64,000 bases of DNA, from the NCBI GenBank assembly GCA_013365325.1, contig JABVXV010000122.1, positions 62,001 through 126,000 of the forward strand, in the 5' to 3' direction. Of this stretch, positions 1 to 11,951 are shown piece by piece. The DNA comes from Dipetalonema caudispina (Eukaryota; Nematoda; Chromadorea; Rhabditida; Onchocercidae). Position numbers and translations under genes: made by a program. Under the pieces are notes generated by a model, which did not search any database, was not told the DNA's origin, and worked only from the letters and a program-made list of their open reading frames with translations. Numbering within the stretch: the stretch's first letter is position 1; every line of letters starts with the position of its first letter.

Positions 1-900
1 AAATTAAATAATATAGACATAATTCATCTTTAATTATTTGAGTTTTTTTTTCGGTGAGATTCTTATTTTAACTAAATTGTTTAGGTAATGTCATAAGCAG
101 CGGTAACTCTCGAGACTTATGCCTCCTAAGCTTTGGTGGGAACAATTATTGATAGTTTGGAAGAATTTTTCATTTTCATTAAAATATAACTGATCAAAGA
201 AAGAAAAAAATTTCGATCTATAATTCAATAATACAAGCGAATTAATTGCTGACTACTCAATTTTTTTTTTTCCTTTTTTTTGGATGCAATTCTTTTAACA
301 GATCTGTGATAGATAGCAAACGCCAATAAGCCCCAGAAGTTACATGTACTAATACATTGTGCATTGTGTAATTATCGAATGCAACAATATTTCTGCATAT
401 TTACTAAAATTCTACTATAATAGAAAAAGAGAAAAGGAAGATGAAATTCTGAACGGAAGGGGTGAAAGGAAAAAAATCATGATTAACAGTGTCGAAAAAG
501 TAGTACGCAGATGTCAATTCGACTGAAGCTTAACACATATCAAATTGAGAAAGAAGTGTGAAAATGGGTTGATCGATAATCTTTCAACTGTTAATGAAGT
601 AGCACGCATACAGTAATTCCTGGTTAGATCAACTTTTTTTTAAAGAAAAAGTGATGCAAAATAAATGTAGAAATTTATAATGCAGAAATCTAAAAGATAA
701 AAAACTACATAATTTTAGGAATTATACCAATCACTGAACATTTAAAATACGTCTTCCAAAAAAACTCACACATATTTAATTGTGAAGTTCACTTAACCAG
801 AAATTAGTGATCACAATATGAAATCATTATTCACACTTTGAATTCCTTGAAAAGAATATTTCAAGCAATGAAAAATACGACAGCTTGCTAAGGTATGTGA
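1..900. other. Downstream flank of chk-1, no gene recognised
   Basis: AT-rich sequence with short T runs lies beyond the chk-1 stop codon. I found no open frame with coding character on either strand. Part of it is probably the chk-1 3' untranslated region, but no clear polyadenylation signal was picked out. Confidence 0.4.
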
Positions 901-3900
901 TCAAGATATTACTACTAAACCCTGCCTTTGTAGCCATGTATTACCTGACTCACATATTACATCACAAAATTTATGTTTGAAATCCAAAAATGCCCGTTTA
1001 AATTCAATTCCATCACCACGAGAGCGCCGGCAATCTACCATCACCTGCAATACAATTTACAAAATAATTTTTTATATTTGATACAATTAGTGACGTTGAT
1101 TACCACTTGCGTAGTAGCAACAAAGCTGGAGAAATCAAACTTTGTCTGAATTTCAGCATATCATGATTCATATTCTAAAGTTTAGGAAGTTTTCTATAGC
1201 GGAGATCTATCCGTTATATCATGAAATTGCGATCAGAGGAAGTGCATTTAAGTATTAAATGAAATATTATTCCAATCAATCGCCGACAGCTTAATAAACA
1301 CTAAATAATTTCATTGCAGACTTTTTCAGGACATTAATTACCACTATATTCTACGTATAAACCTTACCTTTCTGCCATCATCTCCCATTATTTCGTAAAT
1401 TGTTACGACAAAACACATGCGATTTCGAGGACCAGTAATTGATATCCAAAATGAAATCAATATTTTTTCAACAAAAAGAAAGTATTTGTACATCATGACC
1501 CAACTTAAAACTATTTATATATCTACAATGATTAGGAATGTTTTTCAGTTCTGTAACAAACGGTCTATCAAGCCATATGACATTAATGACAGGTGAAGTT
1601 TATTAACAAAAATTATTTTCTATATCCTACACAATACAACTATTAGCCAAACTCTTCTTCAATTTCCTGCAATTCCACAATTTCGAATCTTTTCGACGGA
1701 AAGAAATCAGAGATCATTTATTTCATTTTATATTAAATAAAACAATTGACTCTTCGTTCTCCAACTGATATATATTTATGCTTTTTAAATGAGAAAATTT
1801 TGAAATCACCATATTGGGTGCACGTTGTATACACGTAAATTTAAGATCCAATCTGTCCTTGATGATTGACATCATTTCATACGTACGTTTCGTCACGCAG
1901 AAACGTGTCATACGGCGCGCTAAGAGTGCCAATGGATGCTGTAAGAAAATCTAAGCTAGTATATAAAAATAAACCAGGCTTGGTTTTCTAGTGAGCTTGC
2001 CAAGGTTGCTAAATATGGTTGTCCAGTGCATCTTGGATTACACTCAGACAAGGCCGATGGTAGCAACCGTATATGGTCCTAAATCTTCTCAAAGGAACAA
2101 ACGATCATCAGTCAGAGACTTCTTTGTCAATTAGTTATACTTTCCATGCATGCTTAACTCTTTACCGAATTTCTCTCCATCTCTCTTTTCACAGAAACCA
2201 ACCAATTAATGCGATGTGGTAATTAGAAGCTGACATTTTTGAGATGCATGGAAGATAATTTTCAAAATTAAAGATGCTAATTTTAATTCCAGTTTCCAAA
2301 TTTTTTCAATTTTGATGTATAGGAAAGCAGCTATTATGAAATTATAGCTTGCCTGATTGACACCGTTATCGGTTTGTGTCAATAATTCTACACCAACAGG
2401 CTGTGAAAAGAAATTACCAGTAAGAGCGTCCAACTGTGGTTCCCTGGAACTTAGTTTCGATATACAAAACAGATCCATAATTTAAATTTTCGAGAATTGC
2501 GAATGTTTTATTTTGAAAAACTCACAAAATTAGGTAAAAATGCCATCGGGAATTTGATGCCAACATGTATCGAAAATTTATTGATGAAATCGGTAGCAGA
2601 ATTATGAGCAGCAGTAAGGCTATTTAAGATTCATTAACTTGAAGAAAAATATTTCCTCAATTTTCTTAAGAAATTTTTCACAATTAACAGCCAAGCCTGT
2701 CCCTCCAGCGTTAGTTATAGGAGAGTAGGTTTTGTCCACTTTTCTTAGAAACTTATAAAGCGTACCTTATTGCTTGCGAGATGCCGCAAGGTGGAATCGG
2801 CTGGGAAATTGCACCGTCTGGTACTTTCAATCTCAAAATCCAGCGGTTATTGAAGTTCAATCAGAAATTTTAACTTCGCGTGAACTTTGCGTACAATAGG
2901 CGAGCAGGCGAATTAATCATGATTTAAATGAACTGATTAAAGGATAAAGGATCGTCCGATAATTTTCAGAATTTCATCCTTTAACACAAATGTTGATGTT
3001 AAAGAACCTATGAAACAATCCTTAGTAAACAAAAATCCGAAGCTTATTCACATAATCAAGTTATAGAAAAAAAGAACAGGAAATTGAACCCGCAAAATAT
3101 TACCCTTCTTCAATATTGACAGGAGTTGGCAATTTGACCTTCTTTTGATCAGGTTCCTTCTGATCCTCAACTACAATCTCTCCTAAAAAGTTTGGTGGAC
3201 CTGCAGCTTCGATATGCTCCTTTAAATTTTCTGGGTTTTCGCCAGTTGATGCAACATTCATAGTTTTCGGTGGAAGTGTTGCAATATTTGTAGTTTCAGC
3301 TGTTTGTACCTTACTTTTCCTCATCATTTGCGCACTCGGTATTTCACACTCTTAAAACACCAATAACTTGAAAAGTAAAATGCTATCACCATTACTACCA
3401 AACGCTTTTAAGGATATTTTTGATCCATTAAATTCATAATAAAATAAAACTTACTTAAGTCCGTTGTGAAAAATTCATGTTCTTCAATTTCCGGAATTGT
3501 GATCCGTCTCTCCTCACTGACGTCGAGCATCTTTCGTAACAAGTCTGAAATTTATTTTAAAAACAGGTAAATAGTAGCGAGTAGTTGAGGTGTAATTAAA
3601 TGATAGGATTGTTAATTTGTATTACTGGTTCGGCTGATTAAGATAACTGATATTTAAGCAGTACAAAAATAATATCCAATAGTTAAAGGATCAGAACAAT
3701 ATGTCTAAGAACAAATTCTGATCGATATGTCAAGAAAAGTTTTATTTTACAAGCACTAAAATTGGGAAAAAAAATGCTGAAATGGTTATTGACATTTCAC
3801 GAAAAGAGATATAGCAAAGTCAACTGCAGTAGCAAGTAATTTCCAAAAGCGAGATTTAAACGTTATATTAAATATTGTTACAAGACATACTTGTTATTGG

Positions 3901-5981
3901 GCCAAAAAGTCTATCCCAAGGTGGATTACGTCTCCAGTCATACTGTGTAAGCCAAAGTTTGAAAGATGTTGAAGTTCTGAAAAAAAAAAAAGGGTATATT
4001 ATCCATACATGACAGTAAAGAACTGCTAAAAAATGCATGATATAACTGAACTTCAAAAACATGCCTAACCGCTTCGTCCCAGGGTAATTCACCAGTAAGC
4101 ATGGCAATGAGTACAACTCCACAAGACCAAATGTCGGATGGTTCACCTCTGAATACAAAAAATTAGCATAATAAGTTTCAGTATCTTGTATTTTTCAATC
4201 TCCATTAGCTGTTGACATGGAAACATACTGAAAAATTCCTTTCTGAAATATATAATGAACTTTTCTGGAAACATTTTTGCACATTTCCGCTTTAGCTGTT
4301 ATATTAAGTGACCTCACATTAACAGTTAATGAAAAATAAGACATACAATAACCAATTTAACAAATGAACCTGTAGTCTGATGCTAACACTTGAGGCGAAA
4401 GATACTGCACTGTGCCACACTTTGATTTCAACCTTCTTTCCACTCCTTTATGGCGAAATATTGTTGCTAGACCAAAATCGCAAATTCTTAACTGATCTAC
4501 AATAAATATAACGATATTACGTTCAGAAAAATCGAAATTTCAAAATTAAATCATTAATATATAATTTGATTTATTTAAAGATCCATTTTATAAATTTAAA
4601 GTCTAACTAAACTTAACACTTACAAGGAAGAGAAAATTTATTAGTTTAATGTAAGGTTATTAGTTATACCATTTTTCATAAGTAAGAGATTTTCCGGTTT
4701 AATATCACGATGTACAATACCCATTGAGTGAATATGCTTCAAGCCAGCAATGATCTGTCGGAAAAATCTCTGCGCCTTTCGACCTGGCATGCCGCTGTCC
4801 GCTTCTCAAAATAAAAACAAAGAATGATGCAAATCGCAAATTTTATATCGTATCACTGAATATTATTCAGAAATGTACAGCTGTAACTGCTTATTGAAGT
4901 ACACATAAAATAACTGAAGCGAAAGTTGTATTTCAAAAAAAAAACATAAAAATTTGATGAAAGAAAAGAAGACCAAGTGATGCCTTATTAAAGATGAAAA
5001 TTGATTAAGATTTCCAGAATGTCTTATTAAGCACAAAGCATCAAACTTTACCGATATGATCGAACAATTCGCCTCCATCAGCATATTCGAGAAACATTTC
5101 AATGCGCCCCTTCTCATAACGCATCCCAATGTACTGAATAACATGCTCAGAATTGTGGAATATACGCAAAATAAACGCCTGCAAAAATGTATAATTACAT
5201 GCACACTATCCAAAAAATGTTTAGAATATTTGAAAATCCTTAAAATTGCCTGAAAATATTAAAGCACATAGAGTTCAACAAAATTGAACCCACTTATTAT
5301 ACAATGATTTTGCCACGTTGAACAAAAAGTAACAAAGTGAGAGAACGGGATTTTACTTTATTTTTGAGTAATTTCCCATATTTCTAAATTCATCTCCTGA
5401 TGAAAAGTAACAAACTAATTGTTGAATGAAATATTTCCTAAATAATTCCCATGTATTTCTAGATAAAAAACAATACAATAACCTCTCGACGTAATTTTTT
5501 GAACAATTCTTCTTCTTTTCCTGATGCATCCGCATTCATACATTTTGCAGCTACCACTATTTCAGGATTTTTTGAATCTACCAGTAAGCGAACTTCTCCA
5601 AATGCACCTTGAAAATAATTTAAGAAATCTTTTAAGCTGTTTCAAAATATACGAAATTTGAAAAATCTTTTCACAAAAAAAAAAAAAATAGTCTAGTGTT
5701 TGAAAAATTAAAATATTTTAATAAAACATTCAACGAATTTAATTACTACCCGTTTTTCAAGATATGTTTAAATTAAAAAATTCGATAAATATTGAAAAAA
5801 AAAAGTAATTAATTAAAACTAATAACTTACCATCACCTAATGTACGGACAACATCCCAACGATGATGTCGATATTTTCGTGGTAATCGTATTACAGAGCT
5901 AAATTTATCTGTTCTGAACAATTTGTTCCATAATTTTTGTTGTTGCTTAAGGTGTTGCTGTTCTTCGTCGTTAGTCACCAT
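901..5981 (-). CDS. chk-1: CHK1 checkpoint serine/threonine kinase
   Basis: This is the DNA-damage and replication checkpoint kinase that acts below ATR and restrains CDC25 and CDK. Thirteen exons by eye: 5831-5981, 5483-5607, 5052-5178, 4670-4804, 4370-4496, 4065-4148, 3891-3976, 3455-3544, 3104-3350, 2353-2443, 1810-1938, 1368-1445, 901-1044, giving about 537 residues (human CHK1 is 476). The glycine loop (LGDGAFGEV) starts near residue 48, the ATP lysine is about 72, HRD is 166-168 and DFG 186-188. [15 protein letters not shown] and the GELPWDEA region are CHK1-specific. S404 in FFSQP aligns with the ATR site in human ISFSQP. The C-terminal regulatory domain has the conserved RMTRF motif and [15 protein letters not shown]. 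The start follows a possible trans-splice acceptor by 57 bases. Two introns appear to use GC donors, and the exon 11/12 junction has no AG acceptor that fits; the other junctions keep frame. Identity is very secure, exact edges of exons 11 and 12 less so. Confidence 0.93.
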
Positions 5982-6038
5982 TTGATAAAATTTAAAAGTA
6001 TAAATGTAAATTTTCAAATTACTAAAGTCTGCTTGAAA

Positions 6039-6040
6039 CT
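6039..6040 (-). promoter_or_regulatory. Possible spliced-leader or 5'UTR intron acceptor for chk-1
   Basis: On the minus strand ATTTTTTCCAG ends here, 57 bases upstream of the chk-1 ATG, with no AUG in between. A strong acceptor with no visible upstream exon is what a nematode trans-splice site looks like, but a 5'UTR intron is equally possible. Confidence 0.35.
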
Positions 6041-6433
6041 GGAAAAAATCAAACATTTAAGTTATCACTTATCAATTAACAATAACTTTTTGATTCCATA
6101 TATTCCATTCTTTTTTTAATTAATTATCATCAACTATTGTTTAATTATCACCGAATGAAACGAAATATTTAAGTTATCATTTATCAATTAATCATTTCTT
6201 CCCGTTATCACTAATCAATTAACATCAATTAACCACTTTTACACTATTATCACTCATCAATTAATCTCTTCTCCCCACTATCACTCATTAATTAACCCCA
6301 TCTTCTCATTATCACTTATCAATTTATTTATTCCCTTTTATTATCACTTATCAATTATCACTAATCCTTCACTACATACATCATTCCATTTCCCAAATCC
6401 TCCTCATCATTTAACCATTCCCGCCATTCAAAA

Positions 6434-6550
6434 ATGCCAAAGCCGCCAAATTATTTCGTTATAGCAGCAGAAAATCCAAAATATTCTAATGCTGTAAAAG
6501 ATATTTTAGATGAAGGGATGAAAGATTTGTGTATAAATGAACAATATTAA
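6434..6550 (+). other. Small open frame, possibly an orphan first exon
   Basis: An ATG opens a 38-residue frame (MPKPPNYFVIAAENPKY...) ending in TAA. It has more balanced codon use than the surrounding satellite-like DNA. A GTATAA donor-like sequence lies after residue 33, so it could be a first exon spliced onward, possibly to the BAG2 gene 8 kb downstream. I do not recognise the sequence, and chance is a fair explanation. Confidence 0.2.
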
Positions 6551-6589
6551 GATATCATTAATATATCTAATTAAAATATCATTAATATA

Positions 6590-7190
6590 TTAATCATTAT
6601 TATTAATATTATTAGTTATTGATTATATCATATAGTATTGATTATCGATTATGATTTTATTACATTTAATGAGTATAATAATTGTTATCAAAATATTAAT
6701 CGATATTGATTATATCATATAGTATCAATTATCGATTATGATTTTATTACATTTAATGAGTATAATAATTGTTATCAAAGTATTAATCGATATTGATTAT
6801 ATCATATAGTATCANNNNNNNNNNNNNNNNNNNNNNNNNNNNNNNNNNNNNNNNNNNNNNNNNNNNNNNNNNNNNNNNNNNNNNNNNNNNNNNNNNNNNN
6901 NNNNNNNNNNNNNNATTTAATGAGTATAATAATTGTTATCAAAGTATTAATCGATATTGATTATATCATATAGTATCAATTATCGATTATGATTTTATTA
7001 CATTTAATGAGTATAATAATTGTTATCAAAGTATTAATCGATATTGATTATATCATATAGTATCGATTATCGATCATGATTTTATTGCATTCAATGAGTA
7101 TAATAATTGTTATCAAAGTATTAATCGATTTTGATTATATCATATAGTATCGATTACCGATTATGATTTTATTGCATTTAATGAGTATAA
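6590..7190. repeat. 87-bp tandem satellite array
   Basis: Successive copies of GATTATATCATATAGTAT begin at 6621, 6708 and 6795, then after the gap at 6959, 7046 and 7133. The period is exactly 87 bases on both sides. The units are very AT-rich, contain short ATCGAT dyads and differ by only a few substitutions. The real copy number is unknown because the assembly breaks inside the array. Confidence 0.9.
6815..6914. other. Assembly gap (100 N)
   Basis: Exactly 100 N bases interrupt the 87-bp satellite. The round number, and the loss of register across the gap (164 bases between matching points instead of a multiple of 87), show that it is a placeholder of unknown true length. Confidence 0.98.
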
Positions 7191-7878
7191 TAATTGTACA
7201 ATTTGATTAATTGTATTAAATAATTAATGATATTAAATAATTATTACATTATTATAAAATGCAATTTTTAACATAATGATTAAATCGATAAATTCGTAAA
7301 TATCTAAGCTGGGAAAACATTTCAAGTGTTAAATTTTAATTATTAATTTTATATTGATTTTAATTTCACACTTACATTATCGTATTTTAGATGGAGTATT
7401 AGTTGTGTGATTATTGTAATATGTTAAAAACAAACAATGAAAATTGACAAAATTTAATGTATCCTAATTTTGACGAAAAAATTTAATTCGTATTTGAGTT
7501 TTTTTTTTTTTTTTTTTTTCTTTCTTTCTTTGTTATTGTTTCATTTGTAACAGACAGAGAGAGAATTTTTGATAGTGTAAATTAGTTAATGAATGGATAA
7601 TTTAATCAGTAAAAAATAAATCGATGAATAAAATAATTATACATCAAAATTCTTATCATTTTTATCACTATCACTTATTAATGTTAACCAATAATTTTGT
7701 TTTCATTTATTATTGTTGACACTTTTTTTTTTTTCTTGTTGTTATTTACTCATTAAAAAACATATTATTTTGCTATTATTTTTTTCATTGTTTACTTGCA
7801 AAAATTTTTTATTTTATTTTATTTTATTTTTTTTTTTTCTTATTGTTGTTATTTACTCAATGAAATCTTATAATTTTC

Positions 7879-8037
<159 letters not shown>

Positions 8038-8374
8038 GTAATTTGTCCTATGAAAAGTTATCATTTTGGTCGTTTGTTATTGCTATTATTGTTGTTGTTC
8101 GTTTACTTAAAATATCATTTCATATTATTCATATAGTATGAAATATAAATAAATTAGTAGTTCTGATATATTCAGTATTTCTATCATAAAATTTTTCACC
8201 AAGCCATACAAATGTAATTAAACAATCAAATAACCAGCTAAAATCAATCAACCAACAAAATGAAATCATTTGTTAGAAAGATGGGATAGTACGGTTAAGT
8301 GATTAGTCACAACATTGATGATTGTGGTGACAGATTCGTGTCACACCAAATATTACCAATCCTATCATTACTAA

Positions 8375-8420
8375 CACTACTACTACTATTACTACTACTA
8401 CTACTACTATTACTATTATT
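8375..8420. repeat. (CTA)n/(TTA)n microsatellite
   Basis: Imperfect trinucleotide run of CTA and TTA units in the intergenic DNA upstream of the BAG2 gene. Confidence 0.8.
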
Positions 8421-10295
8421 TTTATCATTATTTATTATCATTATGAAATTGTTGATTATTGTTTAGGTAATTATGAAAGTGTGAAAAAATTTTGATAGTG
8501 AAGAAAAAGAAAAAAAAAAAGAAAAATTGAAATATTGGAAAAGGAATACTATTACTAATCTGATTATATATTTTTGAATAAACGAATAAATTGTTCGAGA
8601 AGATAAAAAATATACAACAATAATGTGAGTATATAAATTTAGAAGGAAAAGAATTTTTGATGGGAAAAATTTAATCGAAAAATGCTTTTTTTTTTTTGTT
8701 ATGAATGAATGGTAGGTAATAAGTTCTAAATCAGCTTTGGAAGATTATCTTTTGAATTTTTAAAAAGATAGAAAGAAGGTATTTTAAAATGATGGGTGGA
8801 AAAAAAGAAAAAAAAAAAGAGTAGATGAATTGAAAATTACTCATTATTGTACCAATTTTGTTAATGTTCGTTGGCTATTTTGATGAACAAATTAGCTAAA
8901 TCAAATTTAATTCTTTTTTTAATTCATTAAACACTTAATTATTAGATTGGTTAAACGAGATAATTTAATTTTGCTGAAAATACCAAAAAAAAAAAAGAAA
9001 AAAAATTGATCTGAATTTCCTTTATTTAGCTATTCTGTAATCTTTCGAATGATTTAAAATAATCGAACAATTTTATGTAAAAATGATTGGGAAAAAAAAA
9101 ATTTTTTTTTGAATGTTTCCTAATGAAATGACTAATCAAATTAACAATCAAATTATTTGTCTTTGAAATTTATTCATTTTTAGATTAACGGAAAAAAAAG
9201 ACGGCAAAACTCTATTGTTATTAAAATCATTTATCATAGAATTATTTGGCTAAATCATCACGGTGCTGTTTATCAATAGAATTCGACGATTAATATGGCA
9301 TTTAAAGGGTATTCAATTTATTATTTTAATTTTATTATTCAATTCAATTATCATTTAATCATACACTCATATTATTTGCTTTTGTTGGAAAAATGAATAA
9401 AATATTAAAATAGAAAAATGTAATTATTAGCTTTTTTTTTTTTTTCCACACTGTTTCTTCTGATTTATTTTAAAAATGTAGAAAAAAAGATCAATGATTG
9501 TCACAAATATATTAGTAAATTAGAATAAAATATGCAAATAAGCAAAATTTATAATCTATCATTTGTAAAGATTATAAAGTAATAATTAATTTGAAATATA
9601 TTTTTTTCCTAAATAACATAACATTATTGATTTAGAAATACATATCTTAAATAAATTATTTATTATATGGCCTAAAATCATTCATCTCTTCTTCTTCTTC
9701 ATCTTTTACTATTTTTATTCTTTCATTTTAATTTCTGATTTTTGTTTAAAATTTAATCAGCTAATTACATACTTTTGCTGAAATTATGATTTATTGTAAA
9801 TGATTGGAAAGAAGATTGTTTAATCATTCAATTAATTGTTCAGCGTTCAATTAAATATTTCTGTTTAATTGGTTTAATTTAATTGCCTGAAAGAATTGTT
9901 CAATTAATTTTGACATAATGAATATTTCTGGAAAAAGAAAGGAAAAAAAAAAAAAAAAAACAATGAATGTGATGAAAGAGAGAATGGAAACGATTGTTGA
10001 AAAGTTGAAAAATTTTAAAATAAGTATGTTTAAATTAAAATAATTTGGGTTTGCAGAAATATTCTCATTTGAATGATTCATCACATAAATTAGTAATTTA
10101 ATGAATGTTATAATCTATTTGACCCTCATTAGACTAATTTATCCACTAAATTGTTTTTAAATGAATATCATAAAATTAAAGGTATTTTTACTTTGTTTAC
10201 AAATGTGTAACTAACATTTAGCATATCTTCATGTTTACTTACGAAGTTTATGATAGTAACACAATATGGAAGCTCATTGTCATTAGTCGTAAATC

Positions 10296-10467
10296 AGCGT
10301 GACCTTGCTTACATCCTCGTAATCTTGTTTATATGTCTACTCCTGTGACCTTGTTTACATGTTCGTAACCTTGTTTGCATGTCTACCTCCGTAACCTTGT
10401 TTACTTGTTTATATGTCTAGTCCTGTGACCTTGTTTACATCTTCGCAATCTTGTTTATATGTCTACC
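10296..10467. repeat. Degenerate minisatellite built on a CCTTGTTTACAT core
   Basis: The phrases 'gaccttgtttacat', 'taaccttgtttgcatgtcta' and 'atcttgtttatatgtcta' recur at alternating spacings of roughly 20-35 bases through this stretch. It is less AT-rich than its surroundings. No protein frame runs through it. Confidence 0.75.
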
Positions 10468-11470
10468 CTCTGGTATCAGACAGCATTTTAACACGTGTAA
10501 ACTCTACTCCCCATTTCACAAATATATATCTATAGTAGTGGCAAAAAGTTACATTTAAAAACTTGCATTTAAAATTTGCATCTGTATTGAACATGAATTT
10601 TAACTTTCAACTTTTTTGTTTTATTTTAAAAATTTGACTATGCCTAATTCGAGTAGCTCTTCCAAAACAACAAAAATTTCATGAGAACGATGACAAAAAC
10701 GAAATGATCTTCAAAATTTTAATTTCATTAGTAAAATTTTCAATTAGTTTGAATTAATTATTCATGGGATAATTGTATTCTAATAATTACAATTTTTCTC
10801 TTAAAATTATAGATTTGATTGATTTATTTTTTTCAATAACAAAGAAAGGAAAAAAAGAAGATGAATAATTTTAGCAAATATTTAAGCAAATTTAAATTAC
10901 ACCTCATTGTTGTAATTAAATTATTAAATAGTATATCGTATGGAATTTGAAATAAATAAAAAAAAAATTGACAATTTATCAACGTAAATGATGAGTCATA
11001 GCGTTAAAAAAAAAAAAGTTATAATTCAATTATCGATTTTTTTTCTCCTTTTAAACTGTTAATGAAGAAAACAATGAATCATCGTATTTTTTTTGATGAA
11101 ATATTGTTGCTCAAAATTCTTTCAAATTCTTTGATGAATCATTTTTCATTGATTTTACTCGTAAAATTTGTCGTTTTTTTCTTTTTTTTTCTTTTTTTTT
11201 CCATTACCTTTTACATTTTTATTTGTTATTTTTATTGCTTTCGTTTAAAATTGTTTGATAATTTAAAATGAATGAATAGTATTAATTGATTGAATTGATT
11301 GAATTTTTTTTTTTTTTTTTTTTTTTTTTCTTTTTCTACCTATTCGTAAAAATATAAAAATGTATTTAGTACATACAGTGTGTTAACGATATTAGTTTCA
11401 GAACGAATGTTATGTAATGTTCTTCATCTTCAATCATTTACAGCTGTACAAACTTTATTTCATTTTAACC

Positions 11471-11951
11471 TCTTAACAATTTTTTACATTTTCATTTCAT
11501 TTCATTCAAAATATTTTCATCTTTCATTTCATTTTTTTAACTCTTCTCATTCATTTTGTTTTTCATTTTATTTATTTAAAATATCTTTATTTTAATTTCC
11601 ATTTGTTTTCATTTTATTCCATTTAAAAATGCTCTCTATTTTTGAACATTTAAATTTTTCTTTTTCATTAATTTTTTTTTTTTTTTACTTTTGTTAATTT
11701 TAAACTATAATCTTAACAATTTTTTACATTTTCATTTCATTTCATTCAAAATATTTTCATCTTTAATTTCATTTTTTTAACTCTTCTCATTCATTTTGTT
11801 TTTCATTTTATTTATTCAAAATATCTTTATTTTAATTTCCATTTGTTTTCATTTTATTCCATTCAAAAATATTCTCTATTTTTTGAACATTTAAATTTTT
11901 CTTTTTCATTAATTTTTTTTTTTTTTATTTACTTTCGTTAATTTTAAACTA
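11471..11951. repeat. Tandem duplication of a 240-bp unit
   Basis: The sequence beginning TCTTAACAATTTTTTACATT at 11471 recurs at 11711 and stays nearly identical for the whole 240 bases, with a few single-base changes and slightly different T-run lengths. It is a recent head-to-tail duplication of non-coding DNA. Confidence 0.9.

Noticed and set aside
10296..10467. Regular short repeats that might suggest a CRISPR-like array
   Set aside because: Spacing and units are degenerate, the host is a eukaryote and no cas genes exist; it is a minisatellite.
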